Positions 1 to 12,099 of a stretch of 64,000 bases of DNA are shown one piece after another. The translations under genes were made by a program, and so were the position numbers. Numbering within the stretch: the stretch's first letter is position 1; every line of letters begins with the position of its first letter. A model generated the notes under the pieces. The model saw only the letters and a list, made by a program, of their open reading frames with translations, ran no database searches and was not told the origin of the DNA. This DNA comes from Bolinopsis microptera (lineage: Eukaryota; Ctenophora; Tentaculata; Lobata; Bolinopsidae): assembly GCF_026151205.1 (NCBI RefSeq), contig NC_087078.1, forward strand, positions 4,793,675-4,857,674. The letters run 5' to 3'.

Positions 1-612
1 CTTCAATATTTGATTAGTAGGCTAAGCTTTGTTCCGTTTGTACACTATAAAATTATTAGTTCAGATCATGAATACTCGAAAGCGAGGATATACAACGTGG
101 GCCAATCTTCGCCTTAAGTCTAAAAACCTTCAGGTAACGGTATATATACAACAACATCACATTTACATTTTACACACACACCTTCAGGCAACCATGGTAA
201 CGGTCTAGATACAACAAAATTATTCATCTCATTCACACACAAGATAATTAAATAATTTCATGATTCAGAAATAAAACTGCAAAATTTGAAAGTATGAACT
301 ACGTTTACAAGAGTTCATTAGAGATAAAAAGAGTTGAATAAAAAGTTTGACCCAGTCCCATAAGTTAGTGTTAACTGTTTATGCTTTTGATGGTGTCATA
401 ATGAATCAGTGTCACCACAATACCATTACATTACCACTACACAACTGCATAACTATGACGTCATTACTATCACGTAACTACTATGACGTAATTACTATGA
501 CGTAATTCTGTTGAATCGACATTACTTGCCACTGAATGTGCTGGTTAACTTTATAAGTGGATACATTTGTTATTTTTCAATTTGTTGCCATGTTTTGACT
601 TAGTGTTTTCAG
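1..612. other. AT-rich non-coding stretch before first recognised exon
   Basis: I see no convincing exon here. The stretch is probably an intron, because the first recognised coding exon at 613 begins after a TTTTCAG acceptor rather than with a start codon. A cluster of TGACGTAA/TGACGTCA-like words spaced about 15-20 bases apart lies at about 457-505. It resembles CREB/ATF sites but is equally well read as a short degenerate tandem repeat. Confidence 0.4.
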
Positions 613-3600
613 TTGAACAATGTATTTTTTGAGCTGTACAAGGGAACGAACATGAAAACGTTCGTAGAATCACTGATTGGAAAAGAGGTCAAGAAGTTAA
701 AAGGCTGGGAAAATCTCTCCAGTGCACAGGTACAGTGCGTTATTGTGTGTGTTTACTGTTGCTGTATAATATATATCATCATTTAAAACTTATAAAACGT
801 TATTACGATATGAGCTAAGACAAATGGACTATATCTCTCCGAGAAGGGCCGTCAAAAAGTTGTTAAATAATGCAATGTTCACAAGCTCATTCATCCATTA
901 TAAAAGTATAAAGACTGCCTAATTTCAGCAAGTAACAAGAGTTGAGTGGATAGTGGACGAACTGAAAGAGGCGGGAGTTCTCAAGAACTCGTTCTACTGC
1001 GAGTACCCAGCTCTGGGGCGTGGCTCGTATGATGAGGCTGAGTGGTTTCTGTGGTGCATGGTCAAAGCTGACATTTACAGGTACAACTGCACAAGGCTGG
1101 CCTACCAGCTTTAATCAATTATAATTAAGGGCCAAGGGGGTTTAGTCCGCTAATTATAATTAAAGGAGTTTAGTCCGCTAATGAACAACAAGGCTTGTCA
1201 TTTAACATGTTGTAATAAACAAACTTTTCAAAGCGTGGTAAATAATAATAAATCTACACGCCATAAACAGAACTTTCAATTTAAGCTTATTCGACAAATT
1301 TTCTATAAAATGATTTGATAAAATCTTAATCATGAAACGTCGAACAGTTTTAACGATAAAACAGAAAATTTGAAATGATTAGTTTCGTAGAATAAAACGG
1401 TACAAATAATTGTTTTTTTAACCAATATCTCTTTTTCTCGCAAAGTGTTTGAGATCACACTTTCTTATTTCAGAGTGTTTGAGAACACACTATCTTATTT
1501 CGAGGACAACACGCTACTTCTCAACAGCCCATATTCCTACTACTTCAAAGAGGAGGATACCGACCCTGTCCCTAAAGGGAGAAGTCTCTTCGCTAAGTAA
1601 ATCTTAACCTTTCTTACACTATAGTTTTAATATTAGTGGAACAATGAACCCATTTTGGAGCCATTTTTCCGAGGCCGAATAAAGGAAAGTCTTGTTTATT
1701 TATCTTTATCAATCTGACAAACTGATTTTTATAAGTTAATAGTTTTATGGGATATAGTTATTAATGATATATATAAATGATATGTATACAGTACCTAATT
1801 AGCTACGTGGGACACATTAAACGCATATTTGGATATATAGAAAACGTTCTTGAATGAAATCCTGCGTAATCTTGTGAGCATACCGACGGTTCTTCACAAT
1901 TTGAAATAAGCTTAAAGCAAGCTGAGCGCCGCTCAATAGCAAACGGCAAACTCTGGAAACGAACAGGTAAGTTTGTAAAGAGTCTGCCACCTGCCACTTT
2001 ATCCAAATTATCAACGCTCTCTTATTAGCTGAATTGGACAGGTCTATCAGCCCCGTCTCTAGTCAGCACAATGAAGTGCTGCACAGAGGTCACCAGATGC
2101 TGCTTCAATAGTCTCCGCATCTTAAGTTGTTATTGTAAATTTAGGGTTTATATCTTTTGACATGGGATGCCTTGAGAACGTAAGCAGTAAATTTAATAAT
2201 TGTTCACACATCACTCAATTTAGTGCAGAAGTTTCTCGCATGATATCGAAAACTATTTAGTGTTAGATAGCGCTATAACTTAAGAACGACAAATTTAGTC
2301 ATCCACAAATTTAGTCAAAATGTTGACTAAAATTGTTGTAAACCAAATTTATTGAGACTACATTTTTCGGCGACTAATTGAAAAGCAGACCAAAATTTCA
2401 GTAGAGCATGATATATGACATAAATATTATTGAGCTATTAAATTGTTTATAATCTTACTTATATATATAAATCGAGACGATATATTATTGTATATATTAT
2501 ATATCCGTACCATTTTACTGACACCACGGCATCAACTTTAACACAACTTTCCGCAAAAACCGTAAAAGATAGTTACAACTTAAACTTGTTTGACTGGTTC
2601 AAATGCATCAATGGCCTTCAAATCAGCATGGAAAATTAAAAAATTGGCCAATGAATAAGAATTTTGAAATGGTGTCCGACATTAAACTTATAGATTGAAT
2701 AAGGCGACATAGGTTACAACTGAAAACAATTTTTATATTGTCAAATTCTTTTCCAGGCTATAAGTATATTTTGATCTCAGGTCAGAAGAGGAAATTGACG
2801 AAGAAAGAAGAAACAAACAAGATGAGAGGAGTGCTTGGAAAGCGAAACTGCGGCCCACCTCCAGCTGTATCGACATGGTTGTCAAATACTTATCACGCAT
2901 AAGGTATGAGAAAAAACGGAGTGACCATAAACCTTAGCCAAAAATGTTTGTTTTGATACTAAATTATTTTGTGGCTAAATGTCCAACAATTACAATTATA
3001 TCAACAACTGCAACTGCTTTTCTTTGCAGTCAATCATTGATTCCTGAGCGCTGATGACTAATTTCTGATTCTCAATCAACTGATTCTTGATTGAGCTCAG
3101 TCCGTATTTCATCTTCTTTAACTTGTCATTTTGAAAGCGAACCTAATCTCAAATCACAAAATCTCGCCGTTAAACAAAGCGAGATAAGAAAGAAGATAAG
3201 AGAGCGAATTAAACAAACGTATGCTATTAGTGTAGGGCTGAACAGGGCGAATTAAACATAGGTATGCTATTAGTGTTATAGACTGTAGGGCTGAGCGGGA
3301 CTTAACAATTTATGTCACTTACCCTTATCATACCCTACGGGCTCAAGTAGCATATGTATAGTACTTAGCCTTACAATTATTAGGTGAAATATAGGTGCAC
3401 AACTCACAAGATATGCTCGCAAAATGAATGTAATGGAAGATATTTTGATTGTACGTGCTAGTGTTGCAAAATATTACTAAAAGTGTTCAAACTTTAACTA
3501 TGACAAAACCAATCATGAGATTTCACAGTCCATGAGATGAATTGGACGTGAAATGCACGTGAAATTCACGTGAGCTCCCAAAGCTAGCGCTGGCGACAGA

Positions 3601-6600
3601 AGATTAGCTTGTTCTTGTATTCATATTATCTGACAGTTTGACGCATCTTTATTCACAGCACTTATAGCTAGGTTGAGGAGACAGGGAATGACTATTCCTC
3701 ATCAAAATTCTTATGTAGATTCAAAATTCGATCAGCTGATTGAGCTACGCCATGACTTTCATCCAATCTACAAAAAGTCATCAAATAAATTCATTAATAT
3801 TTCTGGTTGCATGTGCTTCTCAGTCACAGCCTAGTGGTAAGCCTTTAAAGCTTTAATCTTGATGAGACTATTCAGAATCATTTACTCTAGTAACAGGGAG
3901 AGTAATTTGATATATGGACACGTTCATTGAAGTTTGTGGATATTGGTAAACAAAATAAATAGGGTTTTCGACGATAGTGGCTTAATTTTAGCATGTATTA
4001 ATCTAGCGTGTTCATAAGTTCTGAACATTAGCCATGTGACCCATACTCCCATATGCACTGCTCAGAACGAAATAGTATTGTTTTTAGGCACTACAATCGC
4101 TAAAATGTCACATTTTTGTGACTGTTTTAACCATTATAGCTGCCCAATTAGCATTCATTGGTCTAAAATTTATTAGATTAGGTCAATCTAACAATCATGA
4201 TACAACATTGGTTAAATGGCAGGGATCGAACAGGTTTAACGTAATATTTTGTCAACTTTGTCACACTCAGAATACGATACCTCTTCTTTACTGTAAGGTG
4301 TCCTCAAACCCTTTCAACTCATTATTTGATGGTTATTCTGCCAATCATAGCCCTAAAATATGTTGTTTTGAAAAGTTATATTAGGTAAATGAGGTAAATA
4401 TTGGATGAATTGCTGAAATCATTTATATCTGATTTTGGTTTGGAATGCGGGAAAAATCTATATAAGGACGATAAAATTGATTCAAGTTAAGGGCAGTTGA
4501 TGTTAACATTGTCACGAATTGATACAAAATTTCTTGCCCTATTTTGCAGAACCATACCTCGATTATAATTCAATATTCTTCCAGGAATGATTCATTGATT
4601 GGTAGGTTTCATCAAATCAGAGCTCATGTTTAACAATACTGAGTTTAATTTTATTAAGTTACCGAAATGTGACGAAATTCACTTTTCCTGCCCCAACAGT
4701 ATAAATTCAATGTGATGAAAGATTGGCATGGGTTTCTATATTTCCTGTATAAATCAATGCCAACTATAATAAGGACTGTTGATGTGAAAGAAAATATATC
4801 TTAATTATGCAATGACTGATGTAACGAAATTTACATTTATTGCCCCTGTTTTGAAGAACTATACCTCGATTAGAATACAATGTTTCCTTATCATCATGCC
4901 TATGTCGATAAACTGGTTACTATGCCAACAAGGAGCAAACAGAGTTATGATATTTTTTATGCCGAAATTTAAACATTTTTACGATATTGTTGAGGTTAAA
5001 ATTTTGCCAATGTTAACATATTACTTCCAGAAATATTATTAATTGATCCATAGTACGTAATATAGGGTGTTTAAGTTCGTATACTAATATTTGCTCAATT
5101 TCACACATGTTGAGATATCATACAAACATGTGTGACAAAATTTACCTATTTGTGCCTTATGTGTTCACCCTGTATCATCACGGAACTTTATTTCTTATTA
5201 TTCATTATATTTATTTATTAAGCTCTAAAAGCGCTCAATAACCGATTATAAGCGCCGATCATAAAATTTCATTTGTGGTAACCTGCCATTCATTATCCAT
5301 TATACACTATACATTAGTGTATAATGAAATTTCGAACCCTCAATTTAAAATGCATTTCTAAAAAAAGGTTATAACGTAGGCAGATAAATAACATCAGTAT
5401 TTTTGGCACAGAAGCGAAGTTGACTTTCGGTCAAAAACGATGACAACAAGAAATGAGGCCGCGTTTCTTGTGTAGTCCGTGGTGCAATAATTTGTAATTA
5501 ATTATAATTTATATTTTTAATTTATATTGTATAGTGTTAAACTAATTGTAATATCCGGATAGGAACATTTAACATTATTTCTCAAAGGAATTGTTATATT
5601 ATAGTGGTGTTAAACTTAAAAGCATTTCAATACTTTCAGCACTTTACTATATATATATATATGTAGTTATCTGTTATATTATGTATTATAGTTATATATA
5701 ATAAATAATTTGAAATCATGAATACAATGTTGTTACATTGAAACGCGTAGAACAATTTCTGTTGCAACAAACGGGATCAGTACAAATTTTGCCCAAGAAA
5801 CGTTACACTAATTATTAATTATTAATGGATAGTGTATAGTGTATAGTGTGTACAATGTATAGCCGTCCGAAAGCATTACAGCCTCAACATGGCAGAGGAA
5901 GTTAAAAACGAATCATGAGTATGAACGCCAAGGGAAATATGATACACGCTCCGGAACTAGGACCTTAAGTACCATACTTGCTACACGTTGCAAGCCTTTC
6001 TCGTGCACTCGAATAGTACTCCGGCCGGAGGCCGGCGAGAAGGCCTTTTGTGGCCGGAGGCCGCAGCGCGCCTCGCGCGCGAAAAGGGCTAACAACGTGT
6101 ATCAAATATAAGCAAGCTTTCAATTAAAGGAACCAAGTTTAAATGCTGGGTTGTGAAAGATTTAGATAGAGGGTTCGTGGATAAATAGAATTAGAACCAA
6201 TAAGGTAACCAACAGACACTGTGCTGGAATAAAAATTAAGGACAACAGCAAGAAGTGAAAACAGGTTTTGGAACTGGTCGAAGATATTCAATATGAATAA
6301 CAAGTAGCGTGCTGGAAATTTGACAACTCCTGGTACGTGCCAAGAAGATCTATAGTTCTAACGTTAGGTTATAGTCACGTGATATTTGTGACCAATTCCC
6401 GTCGTAGTGGGAGGTCACGTGATACGCGTCATCAGGTCACGTGACATATCAGAACATTAACAATGCGCCGAGCAGATTCTCGTGGGAAGAAAACTAAAAC
6501 TCGCATTGTATTGACAGCGCTCTAGGCAGTGGCGTAACGTTGCATGTTACGCCATGCAAAAAATGCCGTGCCCCTCCCTGAAATTAGACAAATTAGGTAA

Positions 6601-9600
6601 TTTTAGAGGACACGCAAAGGCAAAATCTTTAAAAATGTGTTTCTAGAGCAAAACGCGCAGTTTTTCTAGTATCGTCGTATTACCGTAGTTAAGTTTTTCA
6701 AAATTGTCCCACATTCAAACAAGGATTTGGCGCCCCCCTAAGTCCTAAAATGGCGTTCCCAGAGTTGGACCTGATATGGGCGCCCTATTCCTGATGGGGC
6801 GCCCTATTCATCGACGACGTAATTGAAGTGTGGATGGGGACAGCGAGACAATTTACAATGTTTATTGATTTTGAATTGGCTGAACCGTATGTAATCAGGG
6901 CAGCTGGTTAACTTTTGAGACCTTAGCTTGAGCCTGGACTCGGAAAATCAATGTCAAAATGAATGAATATTTCAAACCCTAACCATCTTATCCACAGAAC
7001 TTCCTTATATGGTCATATAACATTCCTACCTCTCTACAACGATAGTTTAGTATACAATACAACTGTCGATGCAACGCACGAACTACACAAGTGATTCACG
7101 ATATAATTTAAGGAACAATTACGGTGCCTTTAAATGGTAACACATCATGGAATGACTGGTAACCGTGGGGTGTTGCCCACTATTATACAATATAGCTCGT
7201 CAACACTCTCTTTATCATACTGAGAGTAGCCGTATCGCTGATCAGATCATAAACAAATCCCTCATGAGACTAATGGAAAGTGCAAAAATCGTGTCAAAAA
7301 TAATTCACCCTGGCTATGAAGGATCACCCCCATTACCAGTGCTACGATGATTGACAAAGGTCCCCCCTCCCCTTCTGGTCGACACAAAAACAAATATTTG
7401 GAGTACAAAAGGCTCCAGTACTGTCAGTGGGGGCGCCATAAAACTGTAACTGTAAGAGATCAAGGGGGGGGGGGGTACTTATATTTGAATGAATTAATCA
7501 AAATATTAGCTGTCTCTTCTCCTTTATTGTATTTCAATTGCTTTTTTAATCATTGGTCATGCAATTGATGAATAATTGCACAATCAATTAGTCAAAAAGT
7601 CATTTTGCCTAAAATTTTGTCGGCAAGTCGAAATCGTTGAACTTCTTCGCCCATTTTATGAAAGAGGAAAAGCATTTAAGCGATGCATTTATTCTCGCAA
7701 TTATCAATAAAAGTATTAAATACAATGTTCTTTTCAGTGAGGGTAAAGGAGTGATGGATTATTTCCAGACACTAGGGGATCTGAAAGACGCGAGAGTTTT
7801 GTTAACGTTTGTTAACAGCCTGTACGAGGACGTGTTTACCCCTGACATCATGCTGAATGATAAGTGGAGTGTGAACTTGGCGCTGGAGGCAATATCTAAT
7901 ATACTCAGGATAAAGTCTGACTTTGATAGCGAGGTTAGGACACACTGGAGGCAATATCTAATATACTCAGGATAAAGTCTGACTTTAATAGCGAGGTTAG
8001 GACACACTGGAGGCAATATCTAATATACTCAGGATACATTCTGACTTAGATAGCGAGGTTAGGACACACTGGAGGCAATATCTAATATACTCAGGATAAA
8101 GTCTGACTTTGATAGCGAGGTTAGGACGCACTGGAGGAAATATCTTATATACTCAGGATAAAGTCTGACTTAATAGCGAGGTTAGGACACACTGGAGGCA
8201 ATATCTTATATACTCAGGATAAAGTCTGACTTTGATAGCGAGGTTAGGACACACTGGAGGCAATATCTAATATATTCAGGATAAACTGACTTTGATAGCG
8301 AGGTTAGGACACACTGGAGGCAATATCTAATATATTCAGGATAAACTCTGACTTTGATAGCGAGGTTAGGACACACTGGAGGCAATATCTAATATATTCA
8401 GGATAAACTCTGACTTTGATAGCGATGTTAGGACACACTGGAGGCAATATCTAATATACTCAGGATACATTCTGACTTAGATAGCGAGGTTAGGACACAC
8501 TGGAGGAAATATCTTATATACTCAGGATACATTCTGACTTTGATAGCGAGGTTAGGACACACTGGAGGAAATATCTAATATACTCAGGATAAAGTCTGAC
8601 TTTGATAGCGAGGTTAGGACACACTGGAGGCAATATCTTATATACTCAGGATAAACTCTGACTTTGATAGCGAGGTTAGGACACACTGGAGGCAATATCT
8701 TATATACTCAGGATAAACTCTGACTTTGATAGCGAGGTTAGGACACACTGGAGGAAATATCTTATATACTCAGGATACATTCTGACTTTGATAGCGAGGT
8801 TAGGACACACTGGAGGCAATATCTAATATACTCAGGATAAAGTCTGACTTTAATAGCGAGGTTAGGACACACTGGAGGAAATATCTTATATACTCAGGAT
8901 AAAGTCTGACTTTAATAGCGAGGTTAGGACACACTGGAGGCAATATCTAATATACTCAGGATAAAGTCTGACTTTGATAGCGAGGTTAGGACACACTGGA
9001 GGCAATATCTAATATACTCAGGATAAACTCTGACTTTGATAGCGAGGTTAGGACACACTGGAGGCAATATCTAATATATTCAGGATAAACTCTGACTTTG
9101 ATAGCGAGGTTAGGACACACTGGAGGAAATATCTTATATACTCAGGATAAAGTCTGACTTTAATAGCGAGGTTAGGACACACTGGAGGCAATATCTAATA
9201 TATTCAGGATAAACTCTGACTTTGATAGCGAGGTTAGGACACACTGGAGGCAATATCTAATATATTCAGGATAAACTCTGACTTTGATAGCGAGGTTAGG
9301 ACGCACTGGAGGCAATATCTTATATACTCAGGATAAACTCTGACTTTAATAGCGAGGTTAGGACACACTGGAGGCAATATCTAATATATTCAGGATAAAC
9401 TCTGACTTTGATAGCGAGGTTAGGACGCACTGGAGGCAATATCTAATATACTCAGGATACATTCTGACTTTAATAGCGAGGTTAGGCACACTGGAGGAAA
9501 TATCTTATATACTCAGGATACATTCTGACTTAGATAGCGAGGTTAGGACACACTAGAGGCAATATCTAATATATTCAGGATAAACTCTGACTTTAATAGC

Positions 9601-11341
9601 GAGGTTAGGACACACTGGAGGCAATATCTAATATACTCAGGATAAAGTCTGACTTTAATAGCGAGGTTAGGACACACTGGAGGCAATATCTAATATATTC
9701 AGGATAAACTCTGACTTTGATAGCGAGGTTAGGACACACTGGAGGCAATATCTAATATACTCAGGATAAAGTCTGACTTTAATAGCGAGGTTAGGACGCA
9801 CTGGAGGAAATATCTTGTATACTCAGGATAAAGTCTGACTTTAATAGCGAGGTTAGGACACACTGGAGGCAATATCTAATATATTCAGGATAAACTCTGA
9901 CTTTAATAGCGAGGTTAGGACACACTGGAGGCAATATCTAATATATTCAGGATAAAGTCTGACACACTATATAATTAGCAGGAATCAAATATTAAACATG
10001 ACAGGTTCCTGCTAATAAACAATGTGCCCCTTCACAAACAATAAACATATAAAATACTCCTTCACAAACAATAAACATTTAAAATGGTGCTACGAGAGTG
10101 CAAGGCCTACACTTTATAGGCACTGCACCTTAAATACCTGTAAAAGTAGGATGGTTCCGAAATTGAATTTTAACAGGACCATATTATAATGATATTATAA
10201 AAGACCAAATGATGTGCTAAGTGCCTGATAGTTATAACGAAGAATTCAGTGCAATATTACTGACTCAGTAATGACTCTAAAGAACTAACCCTACAATGCG
10301 GGGGTGTGTTGTTAAAATCAGACAGTTTATCAAATAACGTTTATATAACTTTATATAACTTTATATAACTTATATAACTTTATATAACTTTATATAACTT
10401 TATATAACTTTATATAACTTTATATAACTTTATATAACTTTATATAACTTTATAATTATATTTGTTATTTTATCAAATTACTTGTATGTGTGCTTCTTCA
10501 ATTATTCGTTCAGGACCTGGTGGCGGCAGACAATCAGGCAATGTGCGCATACCTTGCCTGTATTTTCAACAAAGCTCTCGATTTTAAACAGACTGAACGG
10601 GTACTGTTATTTTAACTGACATTTTTTACTGACTCAGAATTATACCGAACATTTAAATGTTAATCAATCAGTCATGTTTTTAGACTGAAATGTTGAAACG
10701 TTCAACCCTTATCTAGGTTGTGAAACGTCTCCGGACAATCAAAGAGAAGCTGGCCGTTTACAACAAAGAGCTGGATGAAATGAGCAAGATCAGCATGAGC
10801 GCTAACGAGTCTCGTCAGAAAAAAGAACTACTTCTCAAAGTATGCAAATTAAGTATGCACATTATGGAGATAAAGTAATTATTGTTCAGTAACAGATTTA
10901 TAACGGTATCGTACTGTAATGAATCCATTACGAAAAAACCATAAGTCTTGTTTGGGGGGGGGAGGTCTTGTAACAACTACTGTGCAACCTAACCTAAACA
11001 CCTTTTTGTGAGGAACATAAATATTCTATGAGTTAACATATTCCTCGAATGAGTGGTGATAGTAATTATTAAGTTGCTTTTGCTCCCCTCCCCCCCCCCC
11101 CCCCCCCCCGTGGGAAACGAAAAGTTTCGTTTAAAAAATGACCGACTTGAACTCTTTAGGTTGAAGTACTCAAAAAAGAATATGAACGTCTTGGAACTAC
11201 ATATGATATAACTAAATTACAAATATGGATGAAAGATGCTGAAGCTGAACGACTAAGGGTAGGGACTAGGGAACATGTTTATTTCTATTTGTAGTTGTTG
11301 TAATTGTAGTAGTATAGTAGTAGAAGTAGTAATAGTAGTAT

Positions 11342-11379
<38 letters not shown>

Positions 11380-12091
11380 ATAGTAGTAGTAGTAGTACTT
11401 AGTTGTAGTATTAGTTGTAGTTGTAATTGTATTATTAGCTGTTTTAGTATTAACTATTAGTGATAGTGTTATAGTAATAACCTCGAGATGAGCTACATGT
11501 TGTTTTAACGCAGGTGCACGCTGTCGTCGCATATCGACTGAGGCAGAGATTTATCAGTGAACCAGTGAAGAGACCTATCGTCATATCAAATCTGATCGAC
11601 TTGCAGTACATCAATCTGGTGATTTAAAGCTATCCAATCATTCATTAGGCGAATTATCCATTATTGTACTAGAATAGTAGTAGTAATGGAAGGTGAGCTT
11701 TTCTGAGTTAGCCAACAAACATTTTTGGAATCTAACACCGAAACAATTTACAGAGTTTAACGAACTCAGCCGCTTTTTACACCTCAAAAAACAAGGAGAC
11801 AGTCAGTCCCACAAGACGAATTGTGCTCTATGACAAAAAGCAAGATCTCTTTATTGAGGACTTCAGGTCAGAATTAAAAGGAAGAATCGATATTCATTTT
11901 TCATTTTATATGACCGTACCAACAGTTCGCAAGGTTAAAATTATAAAATAGATAAGTTTGCGTGTCGTTTCTAAATACACCCCCCCCCCCCCCCCCCCCC
12001 CCCCCCCGTATTATTAGTTTGTATCGATTTCAGTGGTTTTAGAGACCCCAAGCTGCCTAAAGTTAGAGAACTGCTGATGATAGCTGAGAAC
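613..12091 (+). CDS. Multi-exon gene (partial): CH-like domain plus coiled coil
   Basis: Eleven exons join with matching phases into 432 open codons: 613-729, 929-1080, 1474-1596, 2781-2903, 7738-7933, 10514-10600, 10717-10839, 11160-11258, 11514-11618, 11754-11866 and 12034-12091. All have AG acceptors and GT donors. Residues about 173-265 resemble a calponin homology domain: a D-L-K-D-A-R-V-L-L core, an N-D-K-W-S-V-N-L helix, then D-L-V-A-A-D. CH domains usually bind actin or other cytoskeletal partners; that role is inferred. Residues about 266-340 are rich in K, E and L and look like a coiled coil. The first 170 residues are not recognised. The 5' end lies outside the window. The last exon ends in phase 0 at a GTAAGTTA donor and could continue into the ankyrin gene at 16799. 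The large introns carry minisatellites and transposons. Confidence 0.7.
1444..1501 (+). repeat. 30-bp tandem duplication across an acceptor and exon start
   Basis: Positions 1444-1471 and 1474-1501 match at 26 of 28 bases. The downstream copy is the start of the coding exon 1474-1596. The upstream copy is intronic, and its T-rich end plus AG forms the splice acceptor. The present 3' splice site therefore lies inside a duplicated piece of exon. Confidence 0.85.
2463..2700 (+). mobile_element. Dispersed repeat: tail relic shared with the 18.8-19.25 kb copy
   Basis: An AT-rich segment with CGAGACGATATAT leads into TTTTACTGACACCACGG, then CGCAAAAACCGTAAAAGAT and AAAAATTGGCCAA. The same series of words occurs at 18850-19250 and in reverse orientation at about 34640-34745. 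At 18.8 kb it follows a GIY-YIG coding remnant, so it is probably the 3' tail of that retroelement family. It lies in an intron. Confidence 0.6.
3916..4690. mobile_element. Degenerate copy of the 18-bp TIR element at 58.2 kb
   Basis: The terminal sequence GGACACGTTCATTGAAGT at 3916-3933 and most of the following interior match the intact element at 58229-58651. Shared words include CCCATACTCCCATATGCACTG and TTACCGAAATGTGACRAAATTCAC. The right terminus is lost, because the sequence diverges after ATTCACTT. About 280 extra bases lie between the two matching halves. A further partial echo of the right half sits at about 4800-5040. It lies in an intron and I see no host coding sequence in it. Confidence 0.65.
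5221..5286. repeat. Short relic of the fold-back element terminus
   Basis: The words AAAAGCGCTCAATAACCGATT, CGCCGATCATAAAAT and GGTAACCTGCC reproduce, with substitutions, the right end of the large fold-back element (16400-16471). It looks like an eroded second copy of that terminus. Confidence 0.55.
5930..6850. repeat. GC-rich patch and dispersed repeat in intron
   Basis: A GC-rich, partly self-complementary patch (GGCCGGAGGCCGGCGAGAAG and GCGCGCCTCGCGCGCG) lies at about 6020-6090 in an otherwise AT-rich intron. From about 6525, the words GTGGCGTAACGTTGCATGTT and AAATTAGGTAATTTTAGAGGA recur with changes at about 62265 and 63340, which indicates a dispersed repeat family. No coding content is recognised. 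Confidence 0.45.
7883..9963 (+). repeat. 62-bp minisatellite made from an exon end plus its 5' splice site
   Basis: The coding exon 7738-7933 ends ...CTTTGATAGCGAG and is followed by donor GTTAGG. The last 51 exonic bases plus 11 intronic bases form a 62-bp unit, repeated about 33 times head to tail to 9963. Units differ mainly at a few positions (TTTGAT/TTTAAT, ATAAAGTC/ATACATTC/ATAAACTC, CTAATATAC/CTTATATAC). Each unit keeps the GAG|GTTAGG donor. Since 62 is not a multiple of three and each unit carries a TAA in the exon frame, only the first donor should give a productive message. The array ends just before a unique 550-bp intron segment. Confidence 0.9.
10337..10452. repeat. 10-bp tandem repeat (TTTATATAAC)
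   Basis: About eleven copies of a 10-bp unit sit in the intron, about 60 bases upstream of the acceptor of exon 10514-10600. One unit lacks a T. Confidence 0.9.
11339..11395. repeat. TAG trinucleotide microsatellite
   Basis: A mostly perfect (TAG)n run with degenerate TAG-rich flanks (11280-11450) lies in the intron between exons 11160-11258 and 11514-11618. Poly-C runs of about 20 and 25 bases lie in neighbouring introns at about 11088-11109 and 11980-12007. Confidence 0.9.
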
Positions 12092-12099
12092 GTAAGTTA

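Noticed and set aside
7165-7568. Two short plus-strand frames before exon 7738
   Set aside because: They run through a poly-G tract, lack matching splice phases, and are unnecessary for joining exons 2781-2903 and 7738-7933.
11275-11532. Poly-Val and poly-Tyr frames
   Set aside because: Translations of the TAG trinucleotide repeat.
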